DNA of 64,000 nt, taken from the NCBI GenBank assembly GCA_965230415.1, contig CBDDKZ010000003.1, forward strand, positions 558,001 to 622,000, given 5' to 3'. Below are positions 1 to 8,006 of this stretch, one piece after another. Each line of letters starts with the position of its first letter. Positions within the stretch are counted from its first letter, which is position 1. A program made the translations under genes and the position numbers. The stretch is from CBDDKZ01 sp965230415 (GTDB lineage Bacteria; Bacteroidota; Bacteroidia; Cytophagales; JAAEPT01). Below the pieces are notes generated by a model. The model ran no database searches. It was not told the origin of the DNA and saw nothing but the letters and a program-made list of their open reading frames with translations.

Positions 1-419
1 GCTGTTGATGATATAAAAATCCCATTTGGCACCAATAAACCATTTATTCTTTCCATAAGGCTTGATATATCTTGAATATAATGCAAGACATTAAAAGCCA
101 AAATCACATCAAATGTTTCTTCCTTGAAGCTTTCATCGAATATTGAGATTTGCTTATAATTGATGTTGGTAACAGCATTCTCCGCTGCTTCATTTTGAGC
201 ATATTCTAACATTCCGGATGAAATATCAATTGCCTCAATTGCTCTTACTTCTTTAGCAAGTTTGTTAGTTATCGCTCCTGAGCCACAACCAAAGTCTAAT
301 ATGTATTTATCTTTTTCTAAAAATTCTTTACTTGATTCAATAACCTTAGAGGCTATTTTATTTGGTTCAGGTTTCGATTTGCTTGAGACTTTATCCCAAA
401 ATTTTTCTGACATATTCAT
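1..419 (-). CDS. class I SAM-dependent methyltransferase (N-terminal part, cut by window edge)
   Basis: The minus strand reads MNMSEKFWDKVSSKSK and stays open to base 1, giving about 139 residues. It contains the SAM-binding motif I LDFGCGSGAI, then the acidic motif IEAIDISSGML (the D that contacts the SAM ribose) and the motif FDVILAFNVLHYI typical of Methyltransf_11/25 enzymes. This supports a soluble SAM-dependent methyltransferase; the substrate cannot be inferred. The start at 419 was chosen because it gives the usual short lead-in before motif I; an ATG two codons later (413) is also possible. It lies just downstream (minus sense) of an attC-like repeat, so it is probably a cassette gene like its neighbours. 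The C-terminal half is outside the window. Confidence 0.85.
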   Translation of the reverse strand, partial: MNMSEKFWDKVSSKSKPEPNKIASKVIESSKEFLEKDKYILDFGCGSGAITNKLAKEVRAIEAIDISSGMLEYAQNEAAENAVTNINYKQISIFDESFKEETFDVILAFNVLHYIQDISSLMERINGLLVPNGIFISST

Positions 420-445
420 GATTTACTATTCTTACCTGCTAATGT

Positions 446-575
446 GTCTAACGTTTGGTATAAGGATGGTAGTCAATTTAATGGCAATAACTTTCTGTTT
501 TACAAGACGTTGAAGGTGACAATTGGCTGTTTATTCACTACTATTTCGGTTATTATTCTTATACCTTGTTATCTG
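446..575 (-). repeat. attC-like inverted repeat (cassette junction)
   Basis: The outer arms pair perfectly: GGTATAAG at 457-464 and CTTATACC at 558-565. They are flanked by GTCTAACG on the left and GTTATCTGC on the right. Read on the minus strand it begins AGATAAC and ends CGTTAGAC; the end fits the integron attC R' consensus GTTRRRY. The size (130 bp) and gene-junction position match the other repeats of this array. It separates the methyltransferase from the DUF4386 gene. Confidence 0.6.
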
Positions 576-633
576 CTTTTTTCAATTTTACTGAGGATAA
601 TCAACCCGTATCTAAAGATGGTATCAATTGATG

Positions 634-1356
634 TTACATCAGTTCAGTCTCATAATGATCTCTTTCTTTTAGTTTTATGTTTTGAGAATTTTCATTAACC
701 CGAACTCCTTTGACTAGTAAGAATAGTGTGATGGATAGTTCTCCTAAGGTTGCAGTGAGGACAACAATGTTTGCGAAAAGTAGTTTGATATTATCTGAAA
801 ATAATCCTAACTGAGCAGAACTATCTAACAAATAGCCAATGCCAGCCAACGATAAAAGCACTCCAATTATATGTGGGAATTTCTTTGATTGCCTTACCAG
901 ATTACCCAAAATAAGTAGATGTATGCCGAATATGATAAGTCCTATGGCCCAATGTGTGTTAAAATTATTGAGATGTCTTTCTAAGGAATTCGCCAGGGTA
1001 GTTTGCGCTTGCGATAATTCATAAGCAATATCTATGAGGAAGCTTAGTGCATATATAAAATACAAGCCATTCACCAATCTCAAAGCACTTGAAATCAGTG
1101 CACATCGTTTATTCTCTTCTTTTAGCAAGAGGTACAAAGGGAAGGCCAGAAGTATGTCGAAAAGAATCATCAAGCCAAAAGCACCTATGCCTTGGTAAAA
1201 TTGAATAGGGCTCCCAATAAAATTTTGATAGGTCAATTGTGCATTTTCCCTCACAACCAACCCTTCCAAAACATAAAAGTTGGCAAAGAAACCACTGATG
1301 AAAATACCCAGGTATCCAACACCTGTTAGTCGAGCAATTAATTTTTCGTTCTTCAT
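634..1356 (-). CDS. DUF4386 family integral membrane protein
   Basis: 240 aa with about six hydrophobic segments. The opening (MKNEKLIARLTGVGYLGIFI) and the internal EENKRCALISSALRLVNGLYF region match the DUF4386 family, small bacterial membrane proteins of unknown function. The ATG at 1356 lies one base after the stop codon of the oxidoreductase gene, so the two are translationally coupled. With the AraC-type regulator upstream they form a three-gene operon. The co-transcription suggests a stress or electrophile response, but that is inference. The C-terminal tail (about 25 residues, charged) is cytoplasmic-looking. Confidence 0.85.
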   Translation of the reverse strand: MKNEKLIARLTGVGYLGIFISGFFANFYVLEGLVVRENAQLTYQNFIGSPIQFYQGIGAFGLMILFDILLAFPLYLLLKEENKRCALISSALRLVNGLYFIYALSFLIDIAYELSQAQTTLANSLERHLNNFNTHWAIGLIIFGIHLLILGNLVRQSKKFPHIIGVLLSLAGIGYLLDSSAQLGLFSDNIKLLFANIVVLTATLGELSITLFLLVKGVRVNENSQNIKLKERDHYETELM

Positions 1357-1357
1357 G

Positions 1358-2341
1358 TTAACTGGCTTGATTGATGATGACTAAATTTCCTTTCTTGTGC
1401 CCCGTGTCTATTAAGCGGTGGGCATCTGCGATTTTGGATAGTGGAAACTGACGATCTATGATGGTCTTTAGTTGACCAGCTTCTACGGTAGTAATCACTT
1501 TCTGCATTAGATTTTTTAACTGAGGTAACTTTTCCATTCCGGTCGCTGCAAACTTCATTTGTTTACCATTGAAGATTATATTGAAAAGCTCAAATGCATT
1601 AAATACCGGAGTAACAAAACGTCCTTGTTTAGATAGAGCGTTTTTAGCCTTTTTAAATTTTGCCAGGCCTACTGTATCGTATATCACGTCATAGGCTCCG
1701 GAGTTTTTTGTGAAATCAGTTTTAGCGTAATCAATCACATGATCTGCCCCAAGTGATTTGATAAAACCTATGTTTCTGGAACTACAAACCCCGGTTACCT
1801 CAGCACCTATAGATTTTGCAATTTGAATTGCTGCAGTTCCTAGTGCTCCGGCTGCTCCATTGATCAATACTTTTTCTCCAGGTTGGACTTTAGCAATCGC
1901 AAGAAGGAAGTTCATAGAAGTGAGGTGACCATCGCAAAACGTAGCTGCTTCTGTCGGGTCTATTATTTCCGGTAAGGGTAGAATAAATTCATCTTGTGCA
2001 ACCGTGATGTATTCTGCGTTGGTACTAAAGTTAAACAGGGTCTCACCAAATACTTTGTCATTCACCTTGAAATTTTTCACTTCCGAACCAAGGGCTTCGA
2101 CCACTCCTGAGAACCCTGTTCCAAGTATGGGTTTCTTAGGTTTGGTAAGCCCGGTAAAAAGCCTTGCAAAATAAGGGGTTCCGGCTCTCAACATAGACTC
2201 TGCCCTTGAAGCAGTTGAAGCAATTACTTTTACGAGTACTTCATTTGCTTTTGGCCTTGGTTTCTCAACTTGTTTGAATTCAAATTTTTCGGGTCCACCA
2301 TATCCTGATAGTACCGCTGCGTTCATTTTTGTTGCTTCCAT
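1358..2341 (-). CDS. zinc-independent MDR alcohol dehydrogenase / quinone oxidoreductase
   Basis: 327 aa from the ATG at 2341 (MEATKMNAAVLSGYGG). A start 14 codons further up is possible but precedes the conserved family start. An N-terminal GroES-like domain (KPRPKANEVLVKVIAST) is followed by a Rossmann fold with INGAAGALGTAAIQIAKSIGAEV, which binds NADPH. The zinc-ligand cysteines of classical alcohol dehydrogenases are missing, so it belongs to the quinone oxidoreductase/enoyl reductase branch of the MDR superfamily. Expected activity is NADPH-dependent reduction of a quinone or enone in the cytoplasm. It sits between an AraC-type regulator (about 100 bp upstream) and a DUF4386 membrane protein (1 bp downstream). 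Confidence 0.88.
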   Translation of the reverse strand: MEATKMNAAVLSGYGGPEKFEFKQVEKPRPKANEVLVKVIASTASRAESMLRAGTPYFARLFTGLTKPKKPILGTGFSGVVEALGSEVKNFKVNDKVFGETLFNFSTNAEYITVAQDEFILPLPEIIDPTEAATFCDGHLTSMNFLLAIAKVQPGEKVLINGAAGALGTAAIQIAKSIGAEVTGVCSSRNIGFIKSLGADHVIDYAKTDFTKNSGAYDVIYDTVGLAKFKKAKNALSKQGRFVTPVFNAFELFNIIFNGKQMKFAATGMEKLPQLKNLMQKVITTVEAGQLKTIIDRQFPLSKIADAHRLIDTGHKKGNLVIINQAS

Positions 2342-2441
2342 TTTTCTTTGTTTTAATGTTCTGAAACAAAGGAACGGAATCACTTCGCGAGTTTGGTTCG
2401 GACTTTCATTTAAGGAGTTCGGATTTATAAATCAGAACCAA

Positions 2442-4232
2442 TTAATGATTTTTGAGGTATTCTTTGGGCGTGATGCCTTCTACTTTTTTGAAATAGGTAT
2501 TAAAAACCGTTTTGGAATTGAAGCCGCTTTCATAAGCGAGTCCAATTAGGGAGTAGTTGGCTGATGATTGCTTTTTGAGCAGTTTTTTGAAATGGCTAAT
2601 CCTGTAATCGTTTATAAAGGAATTGAAATTCTTATGAAAAGAAGAATTTAATATCAAAGAAAGCTGATTAGGATGAATTTCTATATAATGAGCTAGTTCT
2701 CTCAAGCTTAATTTTGGATTTAAAAAAGGCGCTTCCTCCTCCATATATTTTTTCAGTCTGATGGTTTCATTATTTAATTTTTCATCAGCTATGACTTCTT
2801 TTTTCTCTTTTTTCTGAGGTTCTAATATGATTGGTGGGCTTTTATATAGCTCGGCAAACAAAGTTTTAAACTTAGGGTTGTCAAACACCACATCGATAAC
2901 AGGGTCGGCAAAGAAAATGAGGATCAAACTGATGTTGTCGCCCTTCATATTTCCAGCGAGTTGCATTGCTTCGTCTATTTTGCCCATTAAACAGTAGGTC
3001 CAATACAAGTAACATTTCGCTTGTAAGCCATGCGGTTCTCTTGCTGCAATCTGAAGTTTGGACAGGTATGTATTCGCTTCTTCCATATTTCCTGCAGCTG
3101 TGTGGGTCACACAGGTGAGACCTAAACGTTCGTCAGGTATTAGGAGTTCAGGAGAAATGGAATCTAAGAATTTCAAATTGGTATCAAACTGCTTGGTCTT
3201 AATGAAAGCATACGACTTAGAAACGATAGCGGGAAGGTGGTAAGGGTTCTGGTCGATCAGTGCTTCAAATTGCGCGATAGCTTTTTCAGTCTGTCCGAAA
3301 CGGTAGTTTAGAAGTCCTTTGAAGAAAAGTGTTTCTTGGTTGAATGGATCGAGATTTAAAGCCTTCTGCATATATTCCTCTGCTACTTCCTTCTTAAGTG
3401 CTAAGGCATAGAAAAAGGCCAGAAATTGAAGGGCGTCTGTATAGGAAGGGTTAATCTCAATGGCTTTGTGTGCCGATATTAATGCCTGACTAAAGTTCCC
3501 TTTCGTGAAAAAGGCACTGTTTGATTTTAGGTAATGTACACCCGCGTGCTCAGGATTTAACTGATGAGCTGCTGCTGTATATTTCTCCGACATTTCCCAG
3601 GCTTCGGCGGGATTCATAAAGTTGGTCGTAGCCATGAAGCTATAAGCATCTGAAAGCCCTATCAAGGCATCAATGCTGTTTGGCTCTTGTTCCAGTACAT
3701 CTTTAAAAAGCGTTATTGCCTTTTCTATATCTTTTGGATTCCATTTGTAAAAAAGGAACCTGCCCTCGAGCAGTTTTTGATAGATGTCAAACGCTATTTT
3801 TTGTCTGTGTTTCTGGGGTTCCGGAATATCAAAGTGTCCGACATTTTCTCTTATTTGATCCGAAATCAGCATCGCGATTTCATCCTCTAAATCAAATATG
3901 GAATCCACATTTCGATCCCATTTTCCTGCCCATAGTTGAAGGTCATTTTTTGCGTCAATCAGTTCCGCATTGATTCGAATCTTTTGACCATTAAGTCTGA
4001 CCATTCCTTCAACTATAAAATCTACGCCCAGTTCCTTTCTGAGATCGTTACTTGAGATTGTTTGGCCTTTGAAGACGAAGGCGGATTTTCTGGAAATTAC
4101 TCTTAATTGCCTGTTCCTGGAAATAATTGTGATTAATTCCTCTGCAATACCGTCACACAAGAACTCGTTCGCCTCTTCTGTGGAGCCGTGTCTAAACGGT
4201 AAAATTATGATGGATTGCTCATTGGAAGTCAT
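2442..4232 (-). CDS. AraC-family regulator with FlgO-like and TPR sensor domains
   Basis: 596 aa. Residues about 1-130 (IIILPFRHGSTEEANEFLCDGIAEELITIISR ... LGVDFIVEGMVR) match the TolB/FlgO-like domain found in front of TPR regions in cyclase-like and CadC-like regulators. Residues about 165-460 are tetratricopeptide repeats with typical A..Y..AL...P motifs. Residues about 500-596 are an AraC/XylS double helix-turn-helix (LSLRELAHYIEIHPNQLSLILN; LIGLAYESGFNSKTVFNTYFKKVEGITPKEY). No membrane segment is visible, so signal input is probably through protein-protein contact with the TPRs. It is the first gene of an operon with the oxidoreductase and DUF4386 genes and most likely controls them. 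Confidence 0.88.
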   Translation of the reverse strand: MTSNEQSIIILPFRHGSTEEANEFLCDGIAEELITIISRNRQLRVISRKSAFVFKGQTISSNDLRKELGVDFIVEGMVRLNGQKIRINAELIDAKNDLQLWAGKWDRNVDSIFDLEDEIAMLISDQIRENVGHFDIPEPQKHRQKIAFDIYQKLLEGRFLFYKWNPKDIEKAITLFKDVLEQEPNSIDALIGLSDAYSFMATTNFMNPAEAWEMSEKYTAAAHQLNPEHAGVHYLKSNSAFFTKGNFSQALISAHKAIEINPSYTDALQFLAFFYALALKKEVAEEYMQKALNLDPFNQETLFFKGLLNYRFGQTEKAIAQFEALIDQNPYHLPAIVSKSYAFIKTKQFDTNLKFLDSISPELLIPDERLGLTCVTHTAAGNMEEANTYLSKLQIAAREPHGLQAKCYLYWTYCLMGKIDEAMQLAGNMKGDNISLILIFFADPVIDVVFDNPKFKTLFAELYKSPPIILEPQKKEKKEVIADEKLNNETIRLKKYMEEEAPFLNPKLSLRELAHYIEIHPNQLSLILNSSFHKNFNSFINDYRISHFKKLLKKQSSANYSLIGLAYESGFNSKTVFNTYFKKVEGITPKEYLKNH

Positions 4233-4278
4233 ATGTCTGTAAAACTAATTTTTCGATTTGCTTCGGATAGGTATAATA

Positions 4279-4335
4279 GTGGATAACGGTAAATGTAAAA
4301 TGCGTTTTAATGCATTTTCACCTAATGTTGTACCA
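4279..4335 (-). repeat. short attC-like site of the fic cassette
   Basis: A 57-bp site, about the length of classical 59-base elements. The stem AAAATGC / GCATTTT surrounds an 8-nt loop, and the ends are GGATAACGG on the left and ATGTTGTACCA on the right. The right end GTTGTACCA (4327-4335) is the exact mirror of TGGTACAAC at 5187-5195 on the other side of the fic pseudogene, so both belong to one cassette unit. Confidence 0.65.
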
Positions 4336-4339
4336 AGTT

Positions 4340-5030
4340 TTATGCTGATAGGACTCTATAAACTTCAAGATTTAAATAATAATGATGTCCCTCCATCTCT
4401 TTTTTCTCTAAAATACGCATTTCGCACAATTTTTTTAAGTAGTCACGCGCTGTATTTTCAGCATAAATACCAGCATCAGTGAGGTGTTTTACTTTTGTCA
4501 ACGGCTGTTTAAAAAGAGTTTCTATCAATTGTTCGGGGTTCCTAAATTTACGCTTAACTTTTTTTACTAATTCAAGTATAGAATCTTTAGCTAAAACAAT
4601 TTCGTTAATTTTATGGAAGGTTATGTTGGATGTGTATTTAATTGCTCTAATCATAAACAAGAACCAATCTTTCCAATAACCTCTTTGAGATATGCCTTCT
4701 AGGCCTGAATAATAGTCATTCTTGTAATCTAGGATATCTGCTTAAAAATAGGATAAGTATATCGATCAATTTTTTATTAGTCAGGCAATTGATGTTGAAA
4801 ATTCTCCCTGTTCTTCCATTTCCATCACGAAAAGGGTGAATGGCCTCAAATTGATAGTGAGCAATAGCCATTTTGAGTAAGTGATCTATTTTAAATGGTT
4901 CGTCATCATTTAAAAAGTCTGTTAAATTGCTCAGTTTATCTTCAATTATTTTTACTCCTCTTGGAGGTGTGTAAATTGTTGGCCTGCATTTGGGCCTGTT
5001 CCTCCTTGTTTTATTGTTGTATTTGAAAAG
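4340..5030 (-). pseudogene. fic: fic: Fic-domain AMP transferase, frameshifted remnant
   Basis: The minus strand encodes VKIIEDKLSNLTDFLNDD and then the Fic catalytic motif HPFRDGNGRTGR intact. It then reads into a stop near 4725, while the family-typical continuation (ILDYKNDYYSGLEGISQRGYWKDW, FLFMIRAIKY) is in another frame and runs to 4340. Two bases appear to be missing at the SRY/ILDYK join (about 4733-4740). A further frame change precedes YTPPRG near 4975-5000, and the N-terminal inhibitory and beta-hairpin region is gone. Fic enzymes transfer AMP from ATP to target proteins. The C-terminal winged-helix portion (106 residues, 4340-4660) is what an ORF caller would report. The gene lies in a cassette unit bounded by mirror-image ends. 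Confidence 0.8.
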
Positions 5031-5186
5031 TTAGGTCACATACCATCCGAAGTTCGTTTTGTTTTCTGAAATACTTTTGTAAAGTATATTTGATTAAATT
5101 CCCTGTTTTTAATCAGGTAGTTATATCCAGGTATTCAATCAAACATTAAATATTGAGGCTATTAATGTCTGATTTACTAGTTAAAA

Positions 5187-5195
5187 TGGTACAAC
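5187..5195. other. cassette end TGGTACAAC (mirror of 4327-4335)
   Basis: TGGTACAAC is followed by G on the plus strand. It is the exact reverse complement of GTTGTACCA at 4327-4335, the other end of the unit that contains the broken fic gene. The surrounding 5031-5266 stretch holds no gene I can support. Confidence 0.6.
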
Positions 5196-5266
5196 GTTTA
5201 GTATAAAAGAAGTAACGGAATATATCCAGCTACATTTAAGAAAACAAGATACTGAATTGAACAAAA

Positions 5267-5294
5267 AGCGGTTCAAATTTGTGCCTGAACCGCT
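5267..5294 (-). terminator. rho-independent terminator
   Basis: Perfect 9-bp stem AGCGGTTCA / TGAACCGCT with a 10-nt loop. Read on the minus strand the stem is followed by a run of five T. It lies 32 bp after the stop of the membrane protein gene and so ends that transcript. Confidence 0.8.
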
Positions 5295-5325
5295 ATTGCA
5301 TTTATTCCTTGTTGTATGTCGTTTT

Positions 5326-5775
5326 TTATTCAGATGAATTTTGTTTCTTGCTTTTAAAGTGAGCATAAAAACTTGTAATTATTGCTAATGAAGAAACTAA
5401 AGTCATTACAGTTCCTGGCATAAAATTCACAAATCCACCTAAATCCATAAATAGGAAATATCCTAAATCTGCTAAACCTCCTGTTATTGCAGCAAGAAAT
5501 AGGGCATTTTTATTTCCTTTCCATATGAAGAACGAACTTATGAATGTAATTAAACCAATCCAAAGCAGATTGAATCCGTGCTGACCAATAATTGCTCCTG
5601 ATGCTTTTGGATAATTCATTTGTAATGTTTCCGGGTCAATAGCATCTGCTATTCCTGCTACTGAAGATGAAATGTCATTTGATAGTATTCCTTTCATAGT
5701 TATTACTCCCGCAAGAATATGAACGAGCCCCCAACTAATCCAAAGCACTGCTGATACTTTTAATAAATTTTTCAT
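5326..5775 (-). CDS. small four-helix membrane protein
   Basis: 149 aa starting MKNLLKVSAVLWISWGLVHILAG at 5775. The reading frame is open 16 codons further up, but those residues (MSSTYFCIGGIQNQTE) do not look like part of a membrane protein. Four hydrophobic segments can be seen at about 5-28, 65-85, 88-110 and 115-138. The C-terminus is polar (FKSKKQNSSE). Its function is unknown; similar small proteins are common in Bacteroidota next to Crp- or AraC-type regulators. It is followed by a terminator, and a Crp-like regulator lies 86 bp upstream on the same strand. Confidence 0.75.
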   Translation of the reverse strand: MKNLLKVSAVLWISWGLVHILAGVITMKGILSNDISSSVAGIADAIDPETLQMNYPKASGAIIGQHGFNLLWIGLITFISSFFIWKGNKNALFLAAITGGLADLGYFLFMDLGGFVNFMPGTVMTLVSSLAIITSFYAHFKSKKQNSSE

Positions 5776-5861
5776 TTCTGTTTGATTTTGTATTCCTCCA
5801 ATACAAAAGTAGGTCGAGCTCAAAACCTTTGCATTATGATTTCATAAGAAATGAATAAGCT

Positions 5862-6362
5862 TTAATGTTTTTCCTTATTTAAGCGTTTTGATTTAGCGGC
5901 ACTTAGAGTTTCAGGATTAACACCTATATACGATGCAATCATATGTTGAGGAACACGCTGAGCGATATTCGGGTATGTTTGAATGAAATATTCATAACGT
6001 TCAATTGCGTTTGTGCTGATGAGCATCAAAACACGCTTTTGCAGAGCATTCAGCCTTTTTGTCAGCGCTCCTACATTTTGTTTCTCCCTTTCAAGGTTTT
6101 TCTTTAAAACAATAATGGTTGAATCCTCTAAAGCATCAATGAAAAGAACTGACTTTGATTCAGGTTCGCATGTGTCTGCTATAACCCATCCTTCAGGGGC
6201 GAACATAAAAACATTCTCCTTGCCATTATTGTCAATTGAATAGCTGCGTAATAGTCCGGTTTTTACGTGATATATTTTCGTATCAAGTTCTCCGCTTCGT
6301 TGGATTATTTCACCTTTTTTAACTGTTACTTCTTTCACCAGATTTGATTTTCTTAATGGCAT
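5862..6362 (-). CDS. Crp/Fnr-family transcriptional regulator, short N-terminus
   Basis: 166 aa from the first ATG (6362, MPLRKSNLVKEVTVKKGEII). The cyclic-nucleotide-binding beta-roll is present (GEIIQRSGELDTKIYHVKTGLLRSY ... NVFMFAPEGWVIAD), then the dimer helix (ALQKRVLMLISTNAIERYEYF), then a helix-turn-helix region (VPQHMIASYIGVNPETLSAAKSKRL). This is the non-cAMP Crp branch typical of Bacteroidota. About 20-35 residues usual before the beta-roll are missing. The frame stays open up to 6473 with only a TTG start, so the gene may be 5' truncated. It probably regulates the membrane protein downstream. Confidence 0.8.
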   Translation of the reverse strand: MPLRKSNLVKEVTVKKGEIIQRSGELDTKIYHVKTGLLRSYSIDNNGKENVFMFAPEGWVIADTCEPESKSVLFIDALEDSTIIVLKKNLEREKQNVGALTKRLNALQKRVLMLISTNAIERYEYFIQTYPNIAQRVPQHMIASYIGVNPETLSAAKSKRLNKEKH

Positions 6363-6524
6363 ACAACAGACTTTTGTATGCGGCGTAGCGTATAAAAAGA
6401 CACTAACTTTTCGGGTTAACACAGAGCCGAATTTTTTATATTTTGTTTTTAATTTTTGCGTTTTAAAGGCCAAATTATAAATATGACTGACTTTCTAAAT
6501 ATACACAAACCTTTCGTAAGAACT

Positions 6525-6561
6525 TATTAACTATGTTTTATACACCGTGTAGTACGCTGGC
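6525..6561 (-). repeat. truncated attC-like junction
   Basis: The stretch between the stop of the monooxygenase gene and the next unit reads, on the minus strand, GCCAGCG ... ACACGGTGTAT ... TAGTTAATAAG. The ACACGGTGTAT core recurs in the clear attC-like site at 19344-19403. It is short and its pairing is poor, so it may be a partial site. Confidence 0.4.
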
Positions 6562-6864
6562 TTATTCAGCAAACACTTCATAATGTTTTACATTTCCAGG
6601 AAAGTCCACTAAATATTGTTTGTCCTCATTGTAAGCTACTGCCTGTTCAAAATTGGGTCCGGTAAAATTTTGTACGGTATCCAAACCTGTCCAAAATGTC
6701 AACAGCTTAAAATATGTAAATTTATTATCAGAACGTTTAAGGAATGTTAGTTTTATAAATCCAGCCGTTTTTCTATAGTCCGGTATATCTCGTTCCTCAA
6801 TAATTTTAGTATACGTTTCTGAATGCTCAATTCTGGTTTTCCCTTCCCAAACTCTTGCTGTCAT
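6562..6864 (-). CDS. antibiotic biosynthesis monooxygenase (ABM)-like small protein
   Basis: 100 aa. The layout matches small dimeric alpha/beta-barrel proteins of the ABM superfamily: a first strand (TARVWEGKTRIEHSETYTKIIEE), a middle strand block (KTAGFIKLTFLKRSDNKFTYFKLLTFWTGLDTVQNFTG) and a C-terminal strand (YLVDFPGNVKHYEVFAE). Family members are often annotated as quinol or heme monooxygenases, but many have no known activity and no catalytic residue can be identified here. It directly follows the broken acetyltransferase on the same strand (9 bp apart), probably within one cassette. Confidence 0.7.
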   Translation of the reverse strand: MTARVWEGKTRIEHSETYTKIIEERDIPDYRKTAGFIKLTFLKRSDNKFTYFKLLTFWTGLDTVQNFTGPNFEQAVAYNEDKQYLVDFPGNVKHYEVFAE

Positions 6865-6873
6865 AATAATTGT

Positions 6874-7178
6874 TTAGTGTTCATTCCCTTTATAAATCCA
6901 CATTGGCATTGTTACACCTGCTTTTTAAAATCAAGCTTTTTGTAAAAGTCAATTGCTTTTCCATCAGCAGTCAACATTTGCATGTGGAAATTTTTGTGTT
7001 TCTCTTGAAATTTAGCCACAATTATATGTCCAATTCCTTTTCTTTGATGTTCTGGATGAATCAATAAGTGTGGATAATAAACGACTAAATGGCCATCAGA
7101 TATTGCATTTCCAAGTCCAACTAATTTTTCTTTGCCCCAAGCCGTAATTAATGAGCATTTAATAGTGTGTTTCTCCAT
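6874..7178 (-). pseudogene. GNAT acetyltransferase, truncated and frameshifted
   Basis: The readable part (88 aa) contains KLVGLGNAISDGHLVVYYPHLLIHPEHQRKGIG, the conserved acetyl-CoA pyrophosphate loop of GNAT enzymes, and FYKKLDF. The frame then stops at KKQV. One base further on, the family-typical end KAGVTMPMWIYKGNEH is encoded in the next frame down to 6874. A single A missing from the poly-A run (about 6927-6933) explains this. The first 40-50 residues of a normal GNAT are also missing: the ATG lies only about 25 bp after the cassette-type sequence GGCGTTGCACGC. Probably inactive. Confidence 0.75.
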
Positions 7179-7194
7179 TCAGCCGGCTTTTCAG

Positions 7195-7372
7195 CTTGCG
7201 TGCAACGCCAAAATAAGACATGTAGTGCGTTTGAATACCAAGATAGCTTCATTCTAGCTCCAAGGCAAATTGCAAGGTGAACATTTTAATTACCCTGGAA
7301 GCAATGCTTGTAAACGTTTCGTGTATGGGGTTTTGGCATCCCGAAGGGTGCTATGCAACTTATTAGCTGCTT
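7195..7372 (-). repeat. long attC-like repeat (A-type)
   Basis: It starts GCGTGCAACGCC on the plus strand and ends TTATTAGCTGC, with partly pairing arms AATAAG...TAG / CTA...CTTATT. Its centre (ACCAAGATAGCTTCA ... CCAAGGCAAATTGCAAG) is recognisably related to the centres of the repeats at 14204-14400 and 15045-15239. It separates the acetyltransferase remnant from the outer-membrane protein gene. Confidence 0.6.
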
Positions 7373-7374
7373 TT

Positions 7375-7986
7375 TTAGAACAAGGGAGCAGAAATTCCCA
7401 AAGTGAATCCATAACTCCACCTATTGTCTGCCCAGAAATCTTTAGATCGCAATGTGTGACTTACTAGGGCTTCCAATGTCAAAAATAGTTTAGGTGCAAG
7501 AGCGAATTCATACCCTAATGTGTATCTCATTATTCCAATATTACGGCTATCAAAATCGAGATTGGCTTGTATACTATCGGTTGTAAACACCGGATAACCA
7601 TAGTTTCTTATTCCGCCTTCTATATATCCCGTAAAGTTGTGTTTGCCTTCACGGTCTCTATATCCAATACCTCCGATTAATTCAAAGAAAGACATTCTTC
7701 CAGTAAATGTGAGATCTGGGTTTACAGGGTATTCAATGTTCATTTTTGACTCAAAATCATCATAATTAACTCTTAAAACAAAATTTGATTTGTGTCTATA
7801 TTCAATAGAGGTTTGAATCATCAATCCTCCCGATAGTTGATCTGTTACATGTCCGACATATCCCATTTGTAAAGCAGGCATGAATGTTCTATCCCAATCT
7901 GAAATGGTGTCATTCTTGTGTTGAGCTTTTAAAGAACATGAAAACCCAAACATTATGCTTAACAGTATTATTCGATAGTATTTCAT
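7375..7986 (-). CDS. small outer-membrane beta-barrel protein
   Basis: 203 aa. It has a Sec signal peptide (MKYYRIILLSIMFGFSCSLKAQ, cleavage after KAQ). Alternating aromatic and polar strands follow, such as GLMIQTSIEYRHKSNFVLRVNYDDF and FFELIGGIGYRDREGKHNFTGYIEGGIRNYGY. The chain ends in F (WSYGFTLGISAPLF), the usual C-terminal signal for outer-membrane insertion. Exact function is unknown. The length and strand count (about 8-10) suggest a small barrel. It is a cassette gene between an attC-like repeat and the IS110 element. Confidence 0.75.
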   Translation of the reverse strand: MKYYRIILLSIMFGFSCSLKAQHKNDTISDWDRTFMPALQMGYVGHVTDQLSGGLMIQTSIEYRHKSNFVLRVNYDDFESKMNIEYPVNPDLTFTGRMSFFELIGGIGYRDREGKHNFTGYIEGGIRNYGYPVFTTDSIQANLDFDSRNIGIMRYTLGYEFALAPKLFLTLEALVSHTLRSKDFWADNRWSYGFTLGISAPLF

Positions 7987-8006
7987 TAAAATATTATTAA
8001 TACTGA